Source of the DNA: Pseudorhodobacter wandonensis
GTDB taxonomy: Bacteria > Pseudomonadota > Alphaproteobacteria > Rhodobacterales > Rhodobacteraceae
DNA: 64,000 bases
Reading direction: 5' to 3'
Assembly: GCF_001202035.1 (NCBI RefSeq)
Contig: NZ_LGHT01000024.1
Span: 1 to 64,000 of the forward strand
Made by a program: the position numbers and the translations under genes. The notes under the pieces were generated by a model. That model saw only the letters and a program-made list of their open reading frames with translations. It ran no database searches and was not told the DNA's origin. This document shows, in pieces, positions 15,696-24,033 of this stretch (the stretch's first letter is position 1; the number at the start of each line of letters is the position of its first letter).

Positions 15696-16434
15696 TGGTC
15701 GCTTTGCCCCGATGGCGGAACGGATTGCGGGGCTGAATGCCCGCTACCGCCATCACGGGGCAACGGCAGTGCTGGAACATGCGCTGCGCGACCGCGAGGT
15801 TGGCCGCGTAGCACTGGTGTCCAGCTTTGGCGCAGAATCGGTGGTGTTGCTGCATTTGCTATCGGTCATTTCGCCGCATACGCCGGTGTTGTTCATCGAC
15901 ACGCAGATGCTGTTTGCCGAAACCTTGGCCTATCAGCAAACCCTGGCCGAGAAACTGTATCTTACGGATATCCGTCGCCTCCAACCTGCTCCCGCTCGTT
16001 TGGCGATGGATGACCCCGATGGCACGCTGCACCAATTCAACACCGATGCTTGCTGCGGGCTGCGCAAGACCGAGGTTCTGGAAGGCGCGCTGTCGGGGTT
16101 CGATGCCTGGATCACGGGCCGCAAGCGCTATCAATCCGGCACCCGCGCCGAGGTCGAGTTTTTTGAGGCCGATGGCGATGCGCGCCTGAAAATCAACCCG
16201 CTGGCCCATTGGACCCGCGACGATCTGCAAGACTACATCATCAACAACCGCCTGCCGCGCCACCCGCTTGTGGCCCAAGGCTATCCCAGCATCGGCTGCG
16301 CCCCTTGCACCAGCCCCGTAAAACCGGGCGAAGACCCTCGCGCAGGGCGTTGGCGCGGCACGGAAAAAACCGAATGCGGCATCCATTTTATCAATGGCAA
16401 AATGGTCCGGAAATCACAGGAGGGCGCCACATGA
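15685..16434 (+). CDS. cysH: Adenylyl-sulfate (APS) reductase, thioredoxin-dependent
   Basis: Reduces activated sulfate to sulfite. The 249-residue protein has the PP-loop-type fold (ALVSSFGAESVVLLHLL) and the cysteine pairs CCGLRK and CAPC that bind a 4Fe-4S cluster, which mark the APS-using rather than PAPS-using branch. The catalytic C-terminal KTECGIH is present. It starts 11 bases inside the end of cysI and overlaps the DUF934 gene by ATGA. Together with CysI it completes APS to sulfide; sulfate adenylyltransferase is not in the window. Confidence 0.93.
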   Translation: MPLDGRFAPMAERIAGLNARYRHHGATAVLEHALRDREVGRVALVSSFGAESVVLLHLLSVISPHTPVLFIDTQMLFAETLAYQQTLAEKLYLTDIRRLQPAPARLAMDDPDGTLHQFNTDACCGLRKTEVLEGALSGFDAWITGRKRYQSGTRAEVEFFEADGDARLKINPLAHWTRDDLQDYIINNRLPRHPLVAQGYPSIGCAPCTSPVKPGEDPRAGRWRGTEKTECGIHFINGKMVRKSQEGAT

Positions 16435-16841
16435 GCGTTATCGTCACCGACACTGGCTTTTCCAACGAAAACCCGATCCCCGCCTTTACCTCAATCGCGC
16501 AACTGCCCTTTCACGAAGGCGCGATTGACCTTGCCAACACGGATAATCCCTCAGCGCTTACACCCTATCTGGATGATCTGCGCCTGATCCGCATCGATTT
16601 TCCCAGCTTTGCCGATGGCCGCGGGTTTACGCTGGCCCGGCGTCTGCGGATGATGGGGTTCAAGGGCCGCCTGCGCGCACGTGGCCATGTGCTGGCCGAT
16701 CAATACGCGATGGCGCGGCGCGTTGGCTTTGACGAGGTGGAAATCAGCGATGACCTCGCCGCCCGCCAACCCGAGGCCGATTGGCTGGCCCGCGCCGATT
16801 GGCAGGCCCATGACCATCAGACGCGTTTGCGCGCCGGTTGA
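16431..16841 (+). CDS. DUF934 sulfate-assimilation accessory protein
   Basis: A 136-residue cytosolic protein of DUF934. Conserved-looking blocks are LRLIRIDFPSFADGRGFTLARRLR and GHVLADQYAMARRVGFDEVE. Genes of this family sit beside cysH and cysI across proteobacteria, and a role as an electron donor or assembly partner in sulfite reduction has been suggested; nothing in the sequence proves it. It overlaps cysH by four bases. Confidence 0.87.
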   Translation: MSVIVTDTGFSNENPIPAFTSIAQLPFHEGAIDLANTDNPSALTPYLDDLRLIRIDFPSFADGRGFTLARRLRMMGFKGRLRARGHVLADQYAMARRVGFDEVEISDDLAARQPEADWLARADWQAHDHQTRLRAG

Positions 16842-16851
16842 ACGCTTCCCT

Positions 16852-16865
16852 CTGACATAGATCAA
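16852..16865. promoter_or_regulatory. Weak FNR-like box upstream of fpr
   Basis: CTGACATAGATCAA matches the second half of TTGAT-N4-ATCAA fully and the first half at three of five positions. It lies 43 bases before the fpr start, so fpr may have its own promoter in addition to cys operon read-through. Confidence 0.3.
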
Positions 16866-16907
16866 AGCTACAAAAAGGATACCGGTTTACAGCCGGAACA
16901 AAGAAAC

Positions 16908-17750
16908 ATGACCGAAAGCCTGACCGTGACCGCACCCGCCACAAAACCTGCCCCCAAACCCGCCAAGCCGCATCTGCCGGATGCCCAAATGGTAACAACC
17001 GTCAAACATTGGACGGACCGGCTGTTTTCGTTCCGCGTGACCCGCCCGCAAAGCCTGCGGTTCCGCTCGGGCGAGTTTGTGATGATCGGCTTGATGGGCG
17101 ACAACGGCAAACCCTTGCTGCGGGCCTATTCCATCGCCTCGCCCAATTGGGATGAAGAGCTGGAGTTTTATTCGATCAAAGTGCCGGATGGCCCGCTGAC
17201 CAGCAAGTTGCAGCATATCAATGTCGGCGACGAGATTATCCTGCGCCCCAAGCCGGTGGGCACTTTGGTGCATGACGCCCTATTGCCGGGCAAACGCGTG
17301 TGGTTTCTGGCCACAGGCACAGGAATCGCACCCTTTGCCAGCCTGATGCGCGACCCTGAAACCTATGAAAAATATGATCAGGTGATCATGATGCACACCT
17401 GCCGCACAGCAGATGAGCTGGAATATGGCCGCCAATTGGTCGAAGACCTGCAAAATGACGAGCTGATCGGCGAAATGGTTGAAGGCAAGCTGCGCTATTA
17501 CCCGACTACGACCCGTGAAGAAACGGCACATATGGGCCGGATCACTGACAACCTGTCCTCGGGCAAAGTGTTTGAAGATTTAGGCCTGCCACGCATGAAC
17601 CCAGAGGAAGACCGTGCGATGGTATGTGGCTCGCTTGATTTCAACATCGATGTAAAGGCGGTCTTGGAAAGCTTTGGCCTGCGCGAAGGCGCCAATTCCG
17701 AGCCGAAAGAGTATGTGGTTGAAAAAGCCTTTGTCGGCGATGGTATCTGA
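16908..17750 (+). CDS. fpr: Ferredoxin/flavodoxin-NADP+ reductase
   Basis: FAD enzyme exchanging electrons between NADPH and ferredoxin or flavodoxin. The 280-residue product has an N-terminal extension rich in Pro/Lys/Ala, an FAD-binding barrel with RAYSIASPNW near residue 67 and an NADP domain with FLATGTGIAPFASLMRD. The C-terminus ends VEKAFVGDGI, an extended tail typical of the bacterial plant-type FPR group. It lies 66 bases after the DUF934 gene on the same strand and may power the sulfite reductase; it could equally serve oxidative stress or the nearby P450. Confidence 0.92.
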   Translation: MTESLTVTAPATKPAPKPAKPHLPDAQMVTTVKHWTDRLFSFRVTRPQSLRFRSGEFVMIGLMGDNGKPLLRAYSIASPNWDEELEFYSIKVPDGPLTSKLQHINVGDEIILRPKPVGTLVHDALLPGKRVWFLATGTGIAPFASLMRDPETYEKYDQVIMMHTCRTADELEYGRQLVEDLQNDELIGEMVEGKLRYYPTTTREETAHMGRITDNLSSGKVFEDLGLPRMNPEEDRAMVCGSLDFNIDVKAVLESFGLREGANSEPKEYVVEKAFVGDGI

Positions 17751-17757
17751 CGCGTAG

Positions 17758-17829
17758 ATGCCGGGCGGGGGCGTTGCCCCCCTGCGCCTTACGGCGCATT
17801 CCCCCCAGGATATTTTTGCCGAAAAGAAA
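17758..17829 (+). repeat. Intergenic G-rich repeat, related type
   Basis: GTAGATGCCGG is followed by the stem GGGGGCgttGCCCCC, then TTACGGCGCATTCCCCCC and AGGATATTTTTGCC. It resembles the dispersed intergenic repeats in having a G-rich hairpin beside an AT-rich ATATT/AAATA core, but is the most divergent copy. Confidence 0.4.
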
Positions 17830-17846
17830 GCAATGCCAGAATGTAG

Positions 17847-17880
17847 AAAAGCCGCGCAACGCAATGCGCGGCTTTTGCTA
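17847..17880. terminator. Bidirectional terminator between fpr and the alanine-rich gene
   Basis: AAAAGCCGCGCA and TGCGCGGCTTTT form a perfect 12-bp stem with loop ACGCAA. A-tract and T-tract flanks make it serve both converging genes. Confidence 0.8.
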
Positions 17881-17897
17881 TTTTTAGCCGGTTTGGA

Positions 17898-18470
17898 TCA
17901 GAGACCCAGCGCAGACTTCACTTGATCCAGCACACCCTGCAACAGCAACGGGTTGCTGGCAGCAGATTCAACGGCCGATTTCAAAGTGGTCTTGGTTGAA
18001 GCGTCCAAGGAAGAGCCATCAATCAGCGCGGTCACCTTTGCTGCATCGAAGCTTGTCGCATCCAGCAGTTTGGATGGGTCCATGGCATCAGCTGCGCCCG
18101 TCACAGCCTCGGTCGCGGCCGTTGCTGCATTGGTCGCGGAGGCAGCGGCAGCGTCGGCCGCGGCTTTTGCTTCGGCTTCGACTTTGGCTGCGGCTTCGGC
18201 AGCAACTGCGGCGGCCTCGTCAGCTGCCTTTTGGGCGGCTTCTTCTGCGGCTTTCAACTCTTCGGCAGCTTTGGCCGCGGCCTCTTCGGCTGCTTTGGCG
18301 GCAGCTTCTTCGGCTGCTTTGGCTTCGCTTGCGGCTTTGGCCGCAGCATCTGCTGCTGCAACAGCTGCCTCTTGCGCCGCTTTTTGTGCGGGCACATAGC
18401 TGAATTGATAATAGCCAAGGCCAGCTGCAACGATCACCGCGGCGCCCAGAATTACATTCTTGTTCATCAT
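17898..18470 (-). CDS. Alanine-rich, membrane-anchored coiled-coil protein
   Basis: A 190-residue protein of unknown function. An N-terminal hydrophobic segment (VILGAAVIVAAGLGYYQF) looks like a signal anchor. Residues about 30-115 are a highly repetitive Ala/Glu/Lys segment with AAEEAAAKA heptad-like units predicting one long helix. A small non-repetitive C-terminal domain follows (DPSKLLDATSFDAAKVTALIDGSSL). The layout resembles TolA-like or histone-like linkers crossing the periplasm, by composition only. GGGAGA precedes two tandem ATGs (18470, 18467). It is flanked by a strong terminator and by infC on the other strand, so it is a single-gene unit. Confidence 0.75.
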   Translation of the reverse strand: MMNKNVILGAAVIVAAGLGYYQFSYVPAQKAAQEAAVAAADAAAKAASEAKAAEEAAAKAAEEAAAKAAEELKAAEEAAQKAADEAAAVAAEAAAKVEAEAKAAADAAAASATNAATAATEAVTGAADAMDPSKLLDATSFDAAKVTALIDGSSLDASTKTTLKSAVESAASNPLLLQGVLDQVKSALGL

Positions 18471-18588
18471 TTAGTCTCCCAATGCCCGTCTACCTGACGG
18501 CTGCGGCCGTAACTGACAGAAATTCGCGGATTTGAAAAGACTCTGCCGCCCTGCAGCACTCTTTCCTGCGGGTTTTGACCGAAAGGTG

Positions 18589-18617
18589 TTGAACAACCCG
18601 TGCCAGAAGTCTATTTT
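18589..18617 (+). promoter_or_regulatory. Likely infC promoter
   Basis: TTGAAC (18589-18594), a 17-base spacer and TATTTT (18612-18617) resemble a sigma-70 promoter, giving a leader of about 50 bases before the infC start at 18672. Confidence 0.45.
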
Positions 18618-18671
18618 GCCTCGCGTAGGGCACTGCCCTGCAATGATATCAATTAAAGAAGGAAGTAAACC

Positions 18672-19217
18672 ATAGCCCGCAGACCCCACAACGCCCCGCC
18701 GCAACGCGATACGGGCCCCCGTGTGAATGACCGCATCCGCAGCCCCGAAATCCGCCTGATTGGTGCGGACGGTGAAAACGTGGGCGTTGTTACGCCTGCC
18801 CGCGCGATGGCCATGGCCGAAGAGGCCGGTCTCGACTTGGTCGAAATCTCGCCTAACGCGGAGCCACCGGTCTGCAAGATCATGGACTTCGGTAAATTCA
18901 AGTATGAGCAGCAAAAACGTGAGGCCGAGGCCCGCAAAAAGCAGCACATCATTGAAATCAAGGAAATCAAGTTCCGCCCCGGCACGGATAAGCATGACTA
19001 TGACGTCAAGATGCGGTCGGTGCTGAAGTTCCTGGGCGAAGGTGACAAGGTCAAGGTGACCTTGCGGTTTCGTGGCCGCGAAATGGCGCACCAGCAGCTT
19101 GGTTTGGAATTACTGAACCGCGTGGCCGATGATGTGATCGCGGAAGAGGCCGGCAAGTTGGAAAGCTTTCCAAAGCTGGAAGGCCGCCAAATGGTTATGA
19201 TGATCGGGCCAAAATAA
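18672..19217 (+). CDS. infC: Translation initiation factor IF-3, apparent AUA start
   Basis: IF-3 binds the 30S subunit and rejects non-standard start codons. The core is unmistakable ([50 protein letters not shown]). The annotated-looking GTG at 18723 gives a protein lacking the usual roseobacter N-terminus. In frame upstream, an ATA at 18672 starts [17 protein letters not shown], preceded at optimal distance by AAGGAAG (18659-18665) and with a TAA stop in frame at 18666-18668. So initiation must lie between 18669 and 18723, and AUA with a strong Shine-Dalgarno is the best candidate. This matches the known habit of infC of using a discriminated start codon for autoregulation. The product would be 181 residues. 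Confidence 0.93.
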   Translation: MARRPHNAPPQRDTGPRVNDRIRSPEIRLIGADGENVGVVTPARAMAMAEEAGLDLVEISPNAEPPVCKIMDFGKFKYEQQKREAEARKKQHIIEIKEIKFRPGTDKHDYDVKMRSVLKFLGEGDKVKVTLRFRGREMAHQQLGLELLNRVADDVIAEEAGKLESFPKLEGRQMVMMIGPK

Positions 19218-19237
19218 GCGCCCTATCACTGCCGTTC

Positions 19238-19265
19238 AAAAGGGGTCGCATCGCGGCCCCTTTTT
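19238..19265 (+). terminator. infC terminator
   Basis: AAGGGGTCGC and GCGGCCCCTT pair (one G-U) around a three-base loop and run into TTTTT. It ends 10 bases before the convergent XdhC gene. Confidence 0.8.
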
Positions 19266-19275
19266 CATTGCCCCC

Positions 19276-20253
19276 TTACATCCGCAACCGCTGCGTAACC
19301 TGCGCCATGATCGACACCGCAATTTCGGCAGGCGATTTTGCCCCGATTGCCAGCCCGACAGGCGCATGAATGCGGGCAATCTGGTCGGCACTTACACCCG
19401 CGGCCTGTAAACGCTCTAGCCGTTTGGCATGGGTGCGTTTTGAACCGAGGCTACCGATATAAAAAGCCTTCGACGCCAAAGCGGACATCAGCGCCGGATC
19501 GTCCAGCTTGTTGTCATGGGTCAGCGTGACCACTGCGCAGCGCGCATCAAGCGCCAGCGCCGCCAGTGCGTCATCCGGCCAATCCTCGACGATACTTTCA
19601 CCGGGAAAGCGCGCCGCCGAACCAAAGGCGCCGCGCGGGTCGATCAGCACCGGGTCATAGCCGCAGGCCCGCGCCATCGGCACCAGCGCCTGCGCAATAT
19701 GCACCGCACCGACAATAACCATCCGCAAAGGCGGGTTGTGGATGCCGACAAACCAGTCGCCTTCCAGCCCCGATTGGTCACTGCGCATCCGCGTGGCAAT
19801 TTCCGTCGCCAGCGCATCGCCCGGGCCGCCCGTCAAACGGTGGGCATGGGTTTCAAGATGCGTTAGCAGGGCCACAGGCCGCTTGGCCGCCCGCGCCGCC
19901 ACCAGATCGGCCAACAGCGCAGGCGGCAGCGCCCCGGCTGTATCACCCACCGGTTCCACCCTTACCCGAATGGTTCCACCGCAGGCCAGCCCCACGGCAA
20001 AAGCATCCTCATCCGCCACGCCAAAACTCAGCAGCTTTGGTGTGCCACTTTCCAAACAGGCCAGCGCCGCATCAACCACCGCCCCTTCGACGCAGCCGCC
20101 CGAAACCGACCCCATCATCGCGCCATCGCCCGCAATGACCAACTGGCTGCCCACGGGCCTTGGCGCCGACCCCCAGGTTTCGATCACCGTCGTCAGCACC
20201 GCCCTGCGACCAGACTGATGCCAAGCCAATGCTATTTCAGGAATATCATTCAT
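19276..20253 (-). CDS. XdhC/CoxI-family molybdenum-cofactor maturation protein
   Basis: XdhC-type proteins bind molybdenum cofactor, promote its sulfuration and hand it to xanthine-dehydrogenase-type enzymes. The 325-residue protein has an N-terminal XdhC domain (ETWGSAPRPVGSQLVI, MMGSVSGGCVEGAVV with the conserved Cys) and a C-terminal Rossmann-like domain (MVIVGAVHIAQALVP, ARIHAPVGLAIGAKSPAEIAVSI). In the standard family the second motif begins GAGHIG; here GAVHIA. No xanthine or CO dehydrogenase genes are in the window. It overlaps the upstream LysR gene by ATGA. Confidence 0.87.
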   Translation of the reverse strand: MNDIPEIALAWHQSGRRAVLTTVIETWGSAPRPVGSQLVIAGDGAMMGSVSGGCVEGAVVDAALACLESGTPKLLSFGVADEDAFAVGLACGGTIRVRVEPVGDTAGALPPALLADLVAARAAKRPVALLTHLETHAHRLTGGPGDALATEIATRMRSDQSGLEGDWFVGIHNPPLRMVIVGAVHIAQALVPMARACGYDPVLIDPRGAFGSAARFPGESIVEDWPDDALAALALDARCAVVTLTHDNKLDDPALMSALASKAFYIGSLGSKRTHAKRLERLQAAGVSADQIARIHAPVGLAIGAKSPAEIAVSIMAQVTQRLRM

Positions 20254-21188
20254 ATGCCTTCCCCTTCATCCGCTAGAATCCAATCACGAAATCGTCGAAA
20301 TGCCGCAATCTCTAGGCTGCGTTCGGGGTATGTTAGCACATAAGGCGTGTCCGTTGTCATCACTCGTGCCGAAGCCAACCTTAACCCGCCTGCCGCAATA
20401 TCCGGCGCGGCAAACACCTCTGGCACCAAGGCAAGGCCCAAGCCTGCACGTGCCGCTGCCAACACCATGCCAAACTGTTCAAACCGTGCGCCGCGCAAAA
20501 TAGTAATCGGGTCCAACCCCGCATTTAAAAACCAATCCAGCCACAGGTTGGGCCGCGTTGCCTGCTGCAATAGCGGCAGTTTGGCCAAGGCGTCATCCTC
20601 CAGCATTCCCGCATCGGGCAGCAGGTCAGGGGCGGCCACCACCACCAGCCGCTCGACTGCCAATACATCCAGCCGCGCACCCCGCAATGGTGCCCCGTTC
20701 AGTGGCGGTTGCGCGCGAATAATCGCCATATCGCGCGGGTCACGCTCAAAATCCAAAGGGGCCAAAGTGGCCGTCATGTCAACCGTCACCTCTGGCGCCA
20801 ACCGTGCAAACCCGGCCAGCCGCGGGATCAGCCAAAGCGCTGAAAACGTAGGAAAAGCCGCCAGCCGCAACACATCTCGGTGCCCGCCGAATGACATCAC
20901 GGTCAGCGCCGCCCGGTCCAGATCGGCCAGCAATCGCTCGGCCTCGGGCAACAACGCGCGGCCCGCATCCGACAGCACAAGCCGTTGGCGGATACGGTGA
21001 AACAGCGCCACCCCTAACCGCGCCTCAAGCGATGTCAGCGCCCTGCTGATCGCGCTCTGCGTCAGGCCCAGCGCCGCCCCTGCCCGCGTGGCCGTGCCTG
21101 TACGGGCCGCTTGAACAAAGGCCTGTAGTTCGGGCAAACTGGGGGTATAGGCGTGGCGCATGATCGCCAGTTTATGCGCATTGCTCAT
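20250..21188 (-). CDS. LysR-family transcriptional regulator
   Basis: About 312 residues: an N-terminal HTH (LPELQAFVQAARTGTATRAGAALGLTQSAISRALTSLEARLG with usual spacing) and a periplasmic-binding-like effector domain. The start is uncertain; ATGs at 21209, 21188 and 21161 are all in frame with weak ribosome sites. It is divergent from the glutaryl-CoA dehydrogenase gene (78 bases between), so it may be its activator. It is translationally coupled to xdhC, which makes the regulatory target ambiguous. The architecture is of the GcvA/AmpR type with an LWLIPRLAGF segment. Confidence 0.87.
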   Translation of the reverse strand: MSNAHKLAIMRHAYTPSLPELQAFVQAARTGTATRAGAALGLTQSAISRALTSLEARLGVALFHRIRQRLVLSDAGRALLPEAERLLADLDRAALTVMSFGGHRDVLRLAAFPTFSALWLIPRLAGFARLAPEVTVDMTATLAPLDFERDPRDMAIIRAQPPLNGAPLRGARLDVLAVERLVVVAAPDLLPDAGMLEDDALAKLPLLQQATRPNLWLDWFLNAGLDPITILRGARFEQFGMVLAAARAGLGLALVPEVFAAPDIAAGGLRLASARVMTTDTPYVLTYPERSLEIAAFRRFRDWILADEGEGI

Positions 21189-21266
21189 AAACTTGCAAAG
21201 CTTATTCATTTGAAAAATCGCATCTGAAACGCTATTCCTTGCACAACGCATAAATGGAGACGCCCG

Positions 21267-22484
21267 ATGGACAAGCCAACGCTAAAAGCCAAAGATGCCC
21301 CCGATCTGGGCCGTTTCGACTGGCAAGACCCCTTTCGCCTCGATGACCAGCTGACCGAAGAAGAACGGATGCTGCGTGATGGCGCCCGCGCCTATGCGCA
21401 GGAAAAGCTGCAACCACGCATCACGCAGGCTTACCGCGATGAGGCAACCGACCCTGCAATTTTCCGCGAAATGGGTGAAATGGGCCTGCTGGGCGTCACC
21501 ATCCCCGAGGAATACGGCGGCATCGGCGCATCTTATGTGGCCTACGGCCTGATCGCGCGCGAGGTAGAGCGCGTGGATTCCGGCTATCGCTCGATGATGT
21601 CGGTGCAATCTTCCTTGGTGATGTACCCGATTTATGCCTATGGCTCCGAGGCACAGCGCCAGAAATACCTGCCGAAACTGTCCTCGGGCGAATATATCGG
21701 CTGCTTTGGCCTGACCGAGCCTGACGCCGGTTCAGACCCTGCCGGCATGAAAACCACCGCCAAGAAAACCGCGAATGGCTATGTGCTGAATGGCGCGAAA
21801 ATGTGGATCTCTAACGCGCCGATTGCCGATGTGTTTGTGGTCTGGGCGAAATCCGAAGCACATGGCGGCAAAATCCGTGGCTTTATTCTGGACAAAGGCA
21901 CCAAAGGCCTGACCGCCCCGAAAATCGCGGGCAAGCTGTCCCTTCGCGCGTCGATCACCGGTGAAATCGTGATGAAGGATGTCGAGGTCGGCGAGGATGC
22001 CCTTCTGCCGCATGTCGAAGGTTTGAAAGGCCCGTTCGGCTGCCTTAACCGCGCGCGCTATGGCATTTCCTGGGGCGTTTTGGGCGCGGCCGAGTTTTGC
22101 ATGCACGCCGCTCGCCAATACGGGCTGGACCGCAAGCAATTCAACAAACCGCTGGCCCAGACCCAGATTTTCCAGTTGAAACTCGCGAACATGATGACCG
22201 ATATCGCCTTGGGCATGCAGGCCAGCCTGCAAGTCGGCCGCTTGATGGACAATGCAAATGCCGCGCCCGAGATGATCTCGATCGTCAAGCGCAACAACTG
22301 CGGCAAGGCGCTGGAAATTGCCCGCCACAGCCGCGACATGCATGGCGGCAATGGCATTCAGGAAGATTACCAGATCATGCGCCACATGGTGAACCTTGAA
22401 ACCGTGAACACCTATGAAGGCACGCATGATGTGCACGCCCTGATCTTGGGCCGTGCGATCACTGGCCTTCAGGCGTTCTTTTAA
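21267..22484 (+). CDS. gcdH: Glutaryl-CoA dehydrogenase
   Basis: FAD enzyme oxidising and decarboxylating glutaryl-CoA to crotonyl-CoA in lysine, tryptophan and glutarate breakdown. The 405-residue protein has the acyl-CoA dehydrogenase fold with [31 protein letters not shown] and [13 protein letters not shown]. The catalytic Glu is in [10 protein letters not shown] near the C-terminus, and the GcdH-type Arg ([18 protein letters not shown]) is present. GGAGA lies eight bases ahead of the ATG. The divergent LysR gene is its likely regulator. Confidence 0.93.
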   Translation: MDKPTLKAKDAPDLGRFDWQDPFRLDDQLTEEERMLRDGARAYAQEKLQPRITQAYRDEATDPAIFREMGEMGLLGVTIPEEYGGIGASYVAYGLIAREVERVDSGYRSMMSVQSSLVMYPIYAYGSEAQRQKYLPKLSSGEYIGCFGLTEPDAGSDPAGMKTTAKKTANGYVLNGAKMWISNAPIADVFVVWAKSEAHGGKIRGFILDKGTKGLTAPKIAGKLSLRASITGEIVMKDVEVGEDALLPHVEGLKGPFGCLNRARYGISWGVLGAAEFCMHAARQYGLDRKQFNKPLAQTQIFQLKLANMMTDIALGMQASLQVGRLMDNANAAPEMISIVKRNNCGKALEIARHSRDMHGGNGIQEDYQIMRHMVNLETVNTYEGTHDVHALILGRAITGLQAFF

Positions 22485-22499
22485 TTCAAAGCACTATCG

Positions 22500-22519
22500 C
22501 CGCGCCCATCGGGGCGCGG
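22500..22519. terminator. Hairpin between gcdH and the alpha/beta-fold gene
   Basis: CCGCGCCC and GGGCGCGG pair across four bases in the 96-base gap of two convergent genes. There is no T tract, so this is a weak terminator call. Confidence 0.35.
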
Positions 22520-22580
22520 CCCGGCCCAACCTTGAGGCGCTTTTGCCTTGGCAAAAGCAACGAATGGCGGGAGTGGCCCC

Positions 22581-24020
22581 TTACAGCCGCTCCATCGCCT
22601 TGCGAATATGCCGGTTGTCGCCGCGGGTCAGCACCCAGCGCCCCATCCGCCGCGCCAGCTCGGGATGGCCCTTGTCTATCGCCCGTTTGAACAACTCTTT
22701 CTGATAGCGCCCGAAAGTTTTGCGCTTGCGCAGCATTTGGTAAAACTCTGCCTCGGTCAGCGTGCCATTCAGGGCCGTCAGCACAATCGGCGATAAAATC
22801 CCCATCTGCTGCAAACTCGACCCAAGCCGATGCCCCAGCAGCGGCGCGCGCAGTTTCACCACGTTTTCGGCTGAAAACCGGTCAACATGACCCCGATCCA
22901 GTGGTTCATAGGGGTCATAAACCAATGTGACGCGCCCGGCCTTGCCGGAAACCTGTGCCGCATCGCCATATTTGCCCGAAAAATCACGACCCCACGCGGT
23001 TTTATAGCGCGTTTCAAACGGCACCAGTGCCTTGTCCAGCGTCGATTGCGGCGAAATTGCCACCACGTCGGCCCCGGGGCAAGCCGCAGCAAAGGCGCAA
23101 GCGCCATAGCCGCCCATCGACGCACCATAAAACACTACCCGTTTGAACCGCTTGAAAAACCCTTGTTCTTTCAGCGCATCAAACTGGTCATACACCCAAG
23201 GGTCACGAAACCACGTCCAACCCGCGGCTGTAACGCCCAGCATCGACCAGCCCTGCTTTTCGATAAAAGCAAACCCCCAAGGCCGCTTGTCTTCGCGTTT
23301 TTCCATAGCGATATCAAGGTTGTCAAAGGTCACAACCAGCGTGTCCGCGCGTTTGACAAACAGCATCGCATGCTCATCCCCCTCGCGGTAAAAGCCATCT
23401 TTGCCCGCCAATTCGGTGGCAATTTCGGCCCAATCTTGCGTCGGGGTCTCTGCCACATCCGTTGCGGCCAGTTTGGCAGGTTCAGCCGCGCCTACCCGCA
23501 GCACAACCCGGTGCACCTGCTCGTCCGCCTCATCCCGCGTGCCGATTTGCGTGGTTTCGCCATACGGTTTATAAAACGGATAGGCCCCTGATTTCTTGCG
23601 GATATCCGACAACAAGGCCCCATCCGGCACAAGGCAAGCCCGCAGCACTGGCGCAAGCCCCTTGATGCGCTGCACATCGCCAAACCCGCACAGGTTTGCA
23701 ATCAACTGCGATGGTCCAAGATCTTGTTTCTGCGTGACAACCCGAATAAAGGCAGGTGATATACCTGCCTGCTCCAGCATCGATATATAAGGCGCAACCC
23801 ACTCTGCCGCCTGCCCCGAAAAACCACCGTTTTTGTCAACAGACACAAGGTCGATCATTGCCCCCCAGCGCCGATGCACCGCAATCGCCAGATGGGTCGC
23901 CGTACCCGACACTTCGGAAAACCGCTTAATCGGCGGCAGCTTCAGCTCTTCCAACAGCTTTTCGGCCGAGGCCAGCGAATAGCCCGCAGCGTCGGTTTCG
24001 GGAACATCACCGATCATCAT
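22581..24020 (-). CDS. Two-domain protein with alpha/beta-hydrolase-like C-terminus, polysaccharide-type cluster
   Basis: About 479 residues, not a family I can name. The first about 160 residues (DLVSVDKNGGFSGQ, LIANLCGFGDVQRIKGLAP, then LVPDGALLSDIRKKSGAYPF) form a domain of unknown type with a methyltransferase-like feel. The second half has a beta-strand/nucleophile elbow VVFYGASMGGYGAC with Ser301, followed by DVVAISPQSTLD and VTLVYDPYEPLDRGHV, which resembles alpha/beta hydrolases. ATG 24020 follows GAGGGGG; longer starts to 24041 overlap the preceding glycosyltransferase. Its second half is clearly related to the protein at 28754-29695. It may act on a glycan made by the neighbouring transferases, by inference. 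Confidence 0.7.
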   Translation of the reverse strand: MMIGDVPETDAAGYSLASAEKLLEELKLPPIKRFSEVSGTATHLAIAVHRRWGAMIDLVSVDKNGGFSGQAAEWVAPYISMLEQAGISPAFIRVVTQKQDLGPSQLIANLCGFGDVQRIKGLAPVLRACLVPDGALLSDIRKKSGAYPFYKPYGETTQIGTRDEADEQVHRVVLRVGAAEPAKLAATDVAETPTQDWAEIATELAGKDGFYREGDEHAMLFVKRADTLVVTFDNLDIAMEKREDKRPWGFAFIEKQGWSMLGVTAAGWTWFRDPWVYDQFDALKEQGFFKRFKRVVFYGASMGGYGACAFAAACPGADVVAISPQSTLDKALVPFETRYKTAWGRDFSGKYGDAAQVSGKAGRVTLVYDPYEPLDRGHVDRFSAENVVKLRAPLLGHRLGSSLQQMGILSPIVLTALNGTLTEAEFYQMLRKRKTFGRYQKELFKRAIDKGHPELARRMGRWVLTRGDNRHIRKAMERL

Positions 24021-24033
24021 TTTGCCCGCCCCC

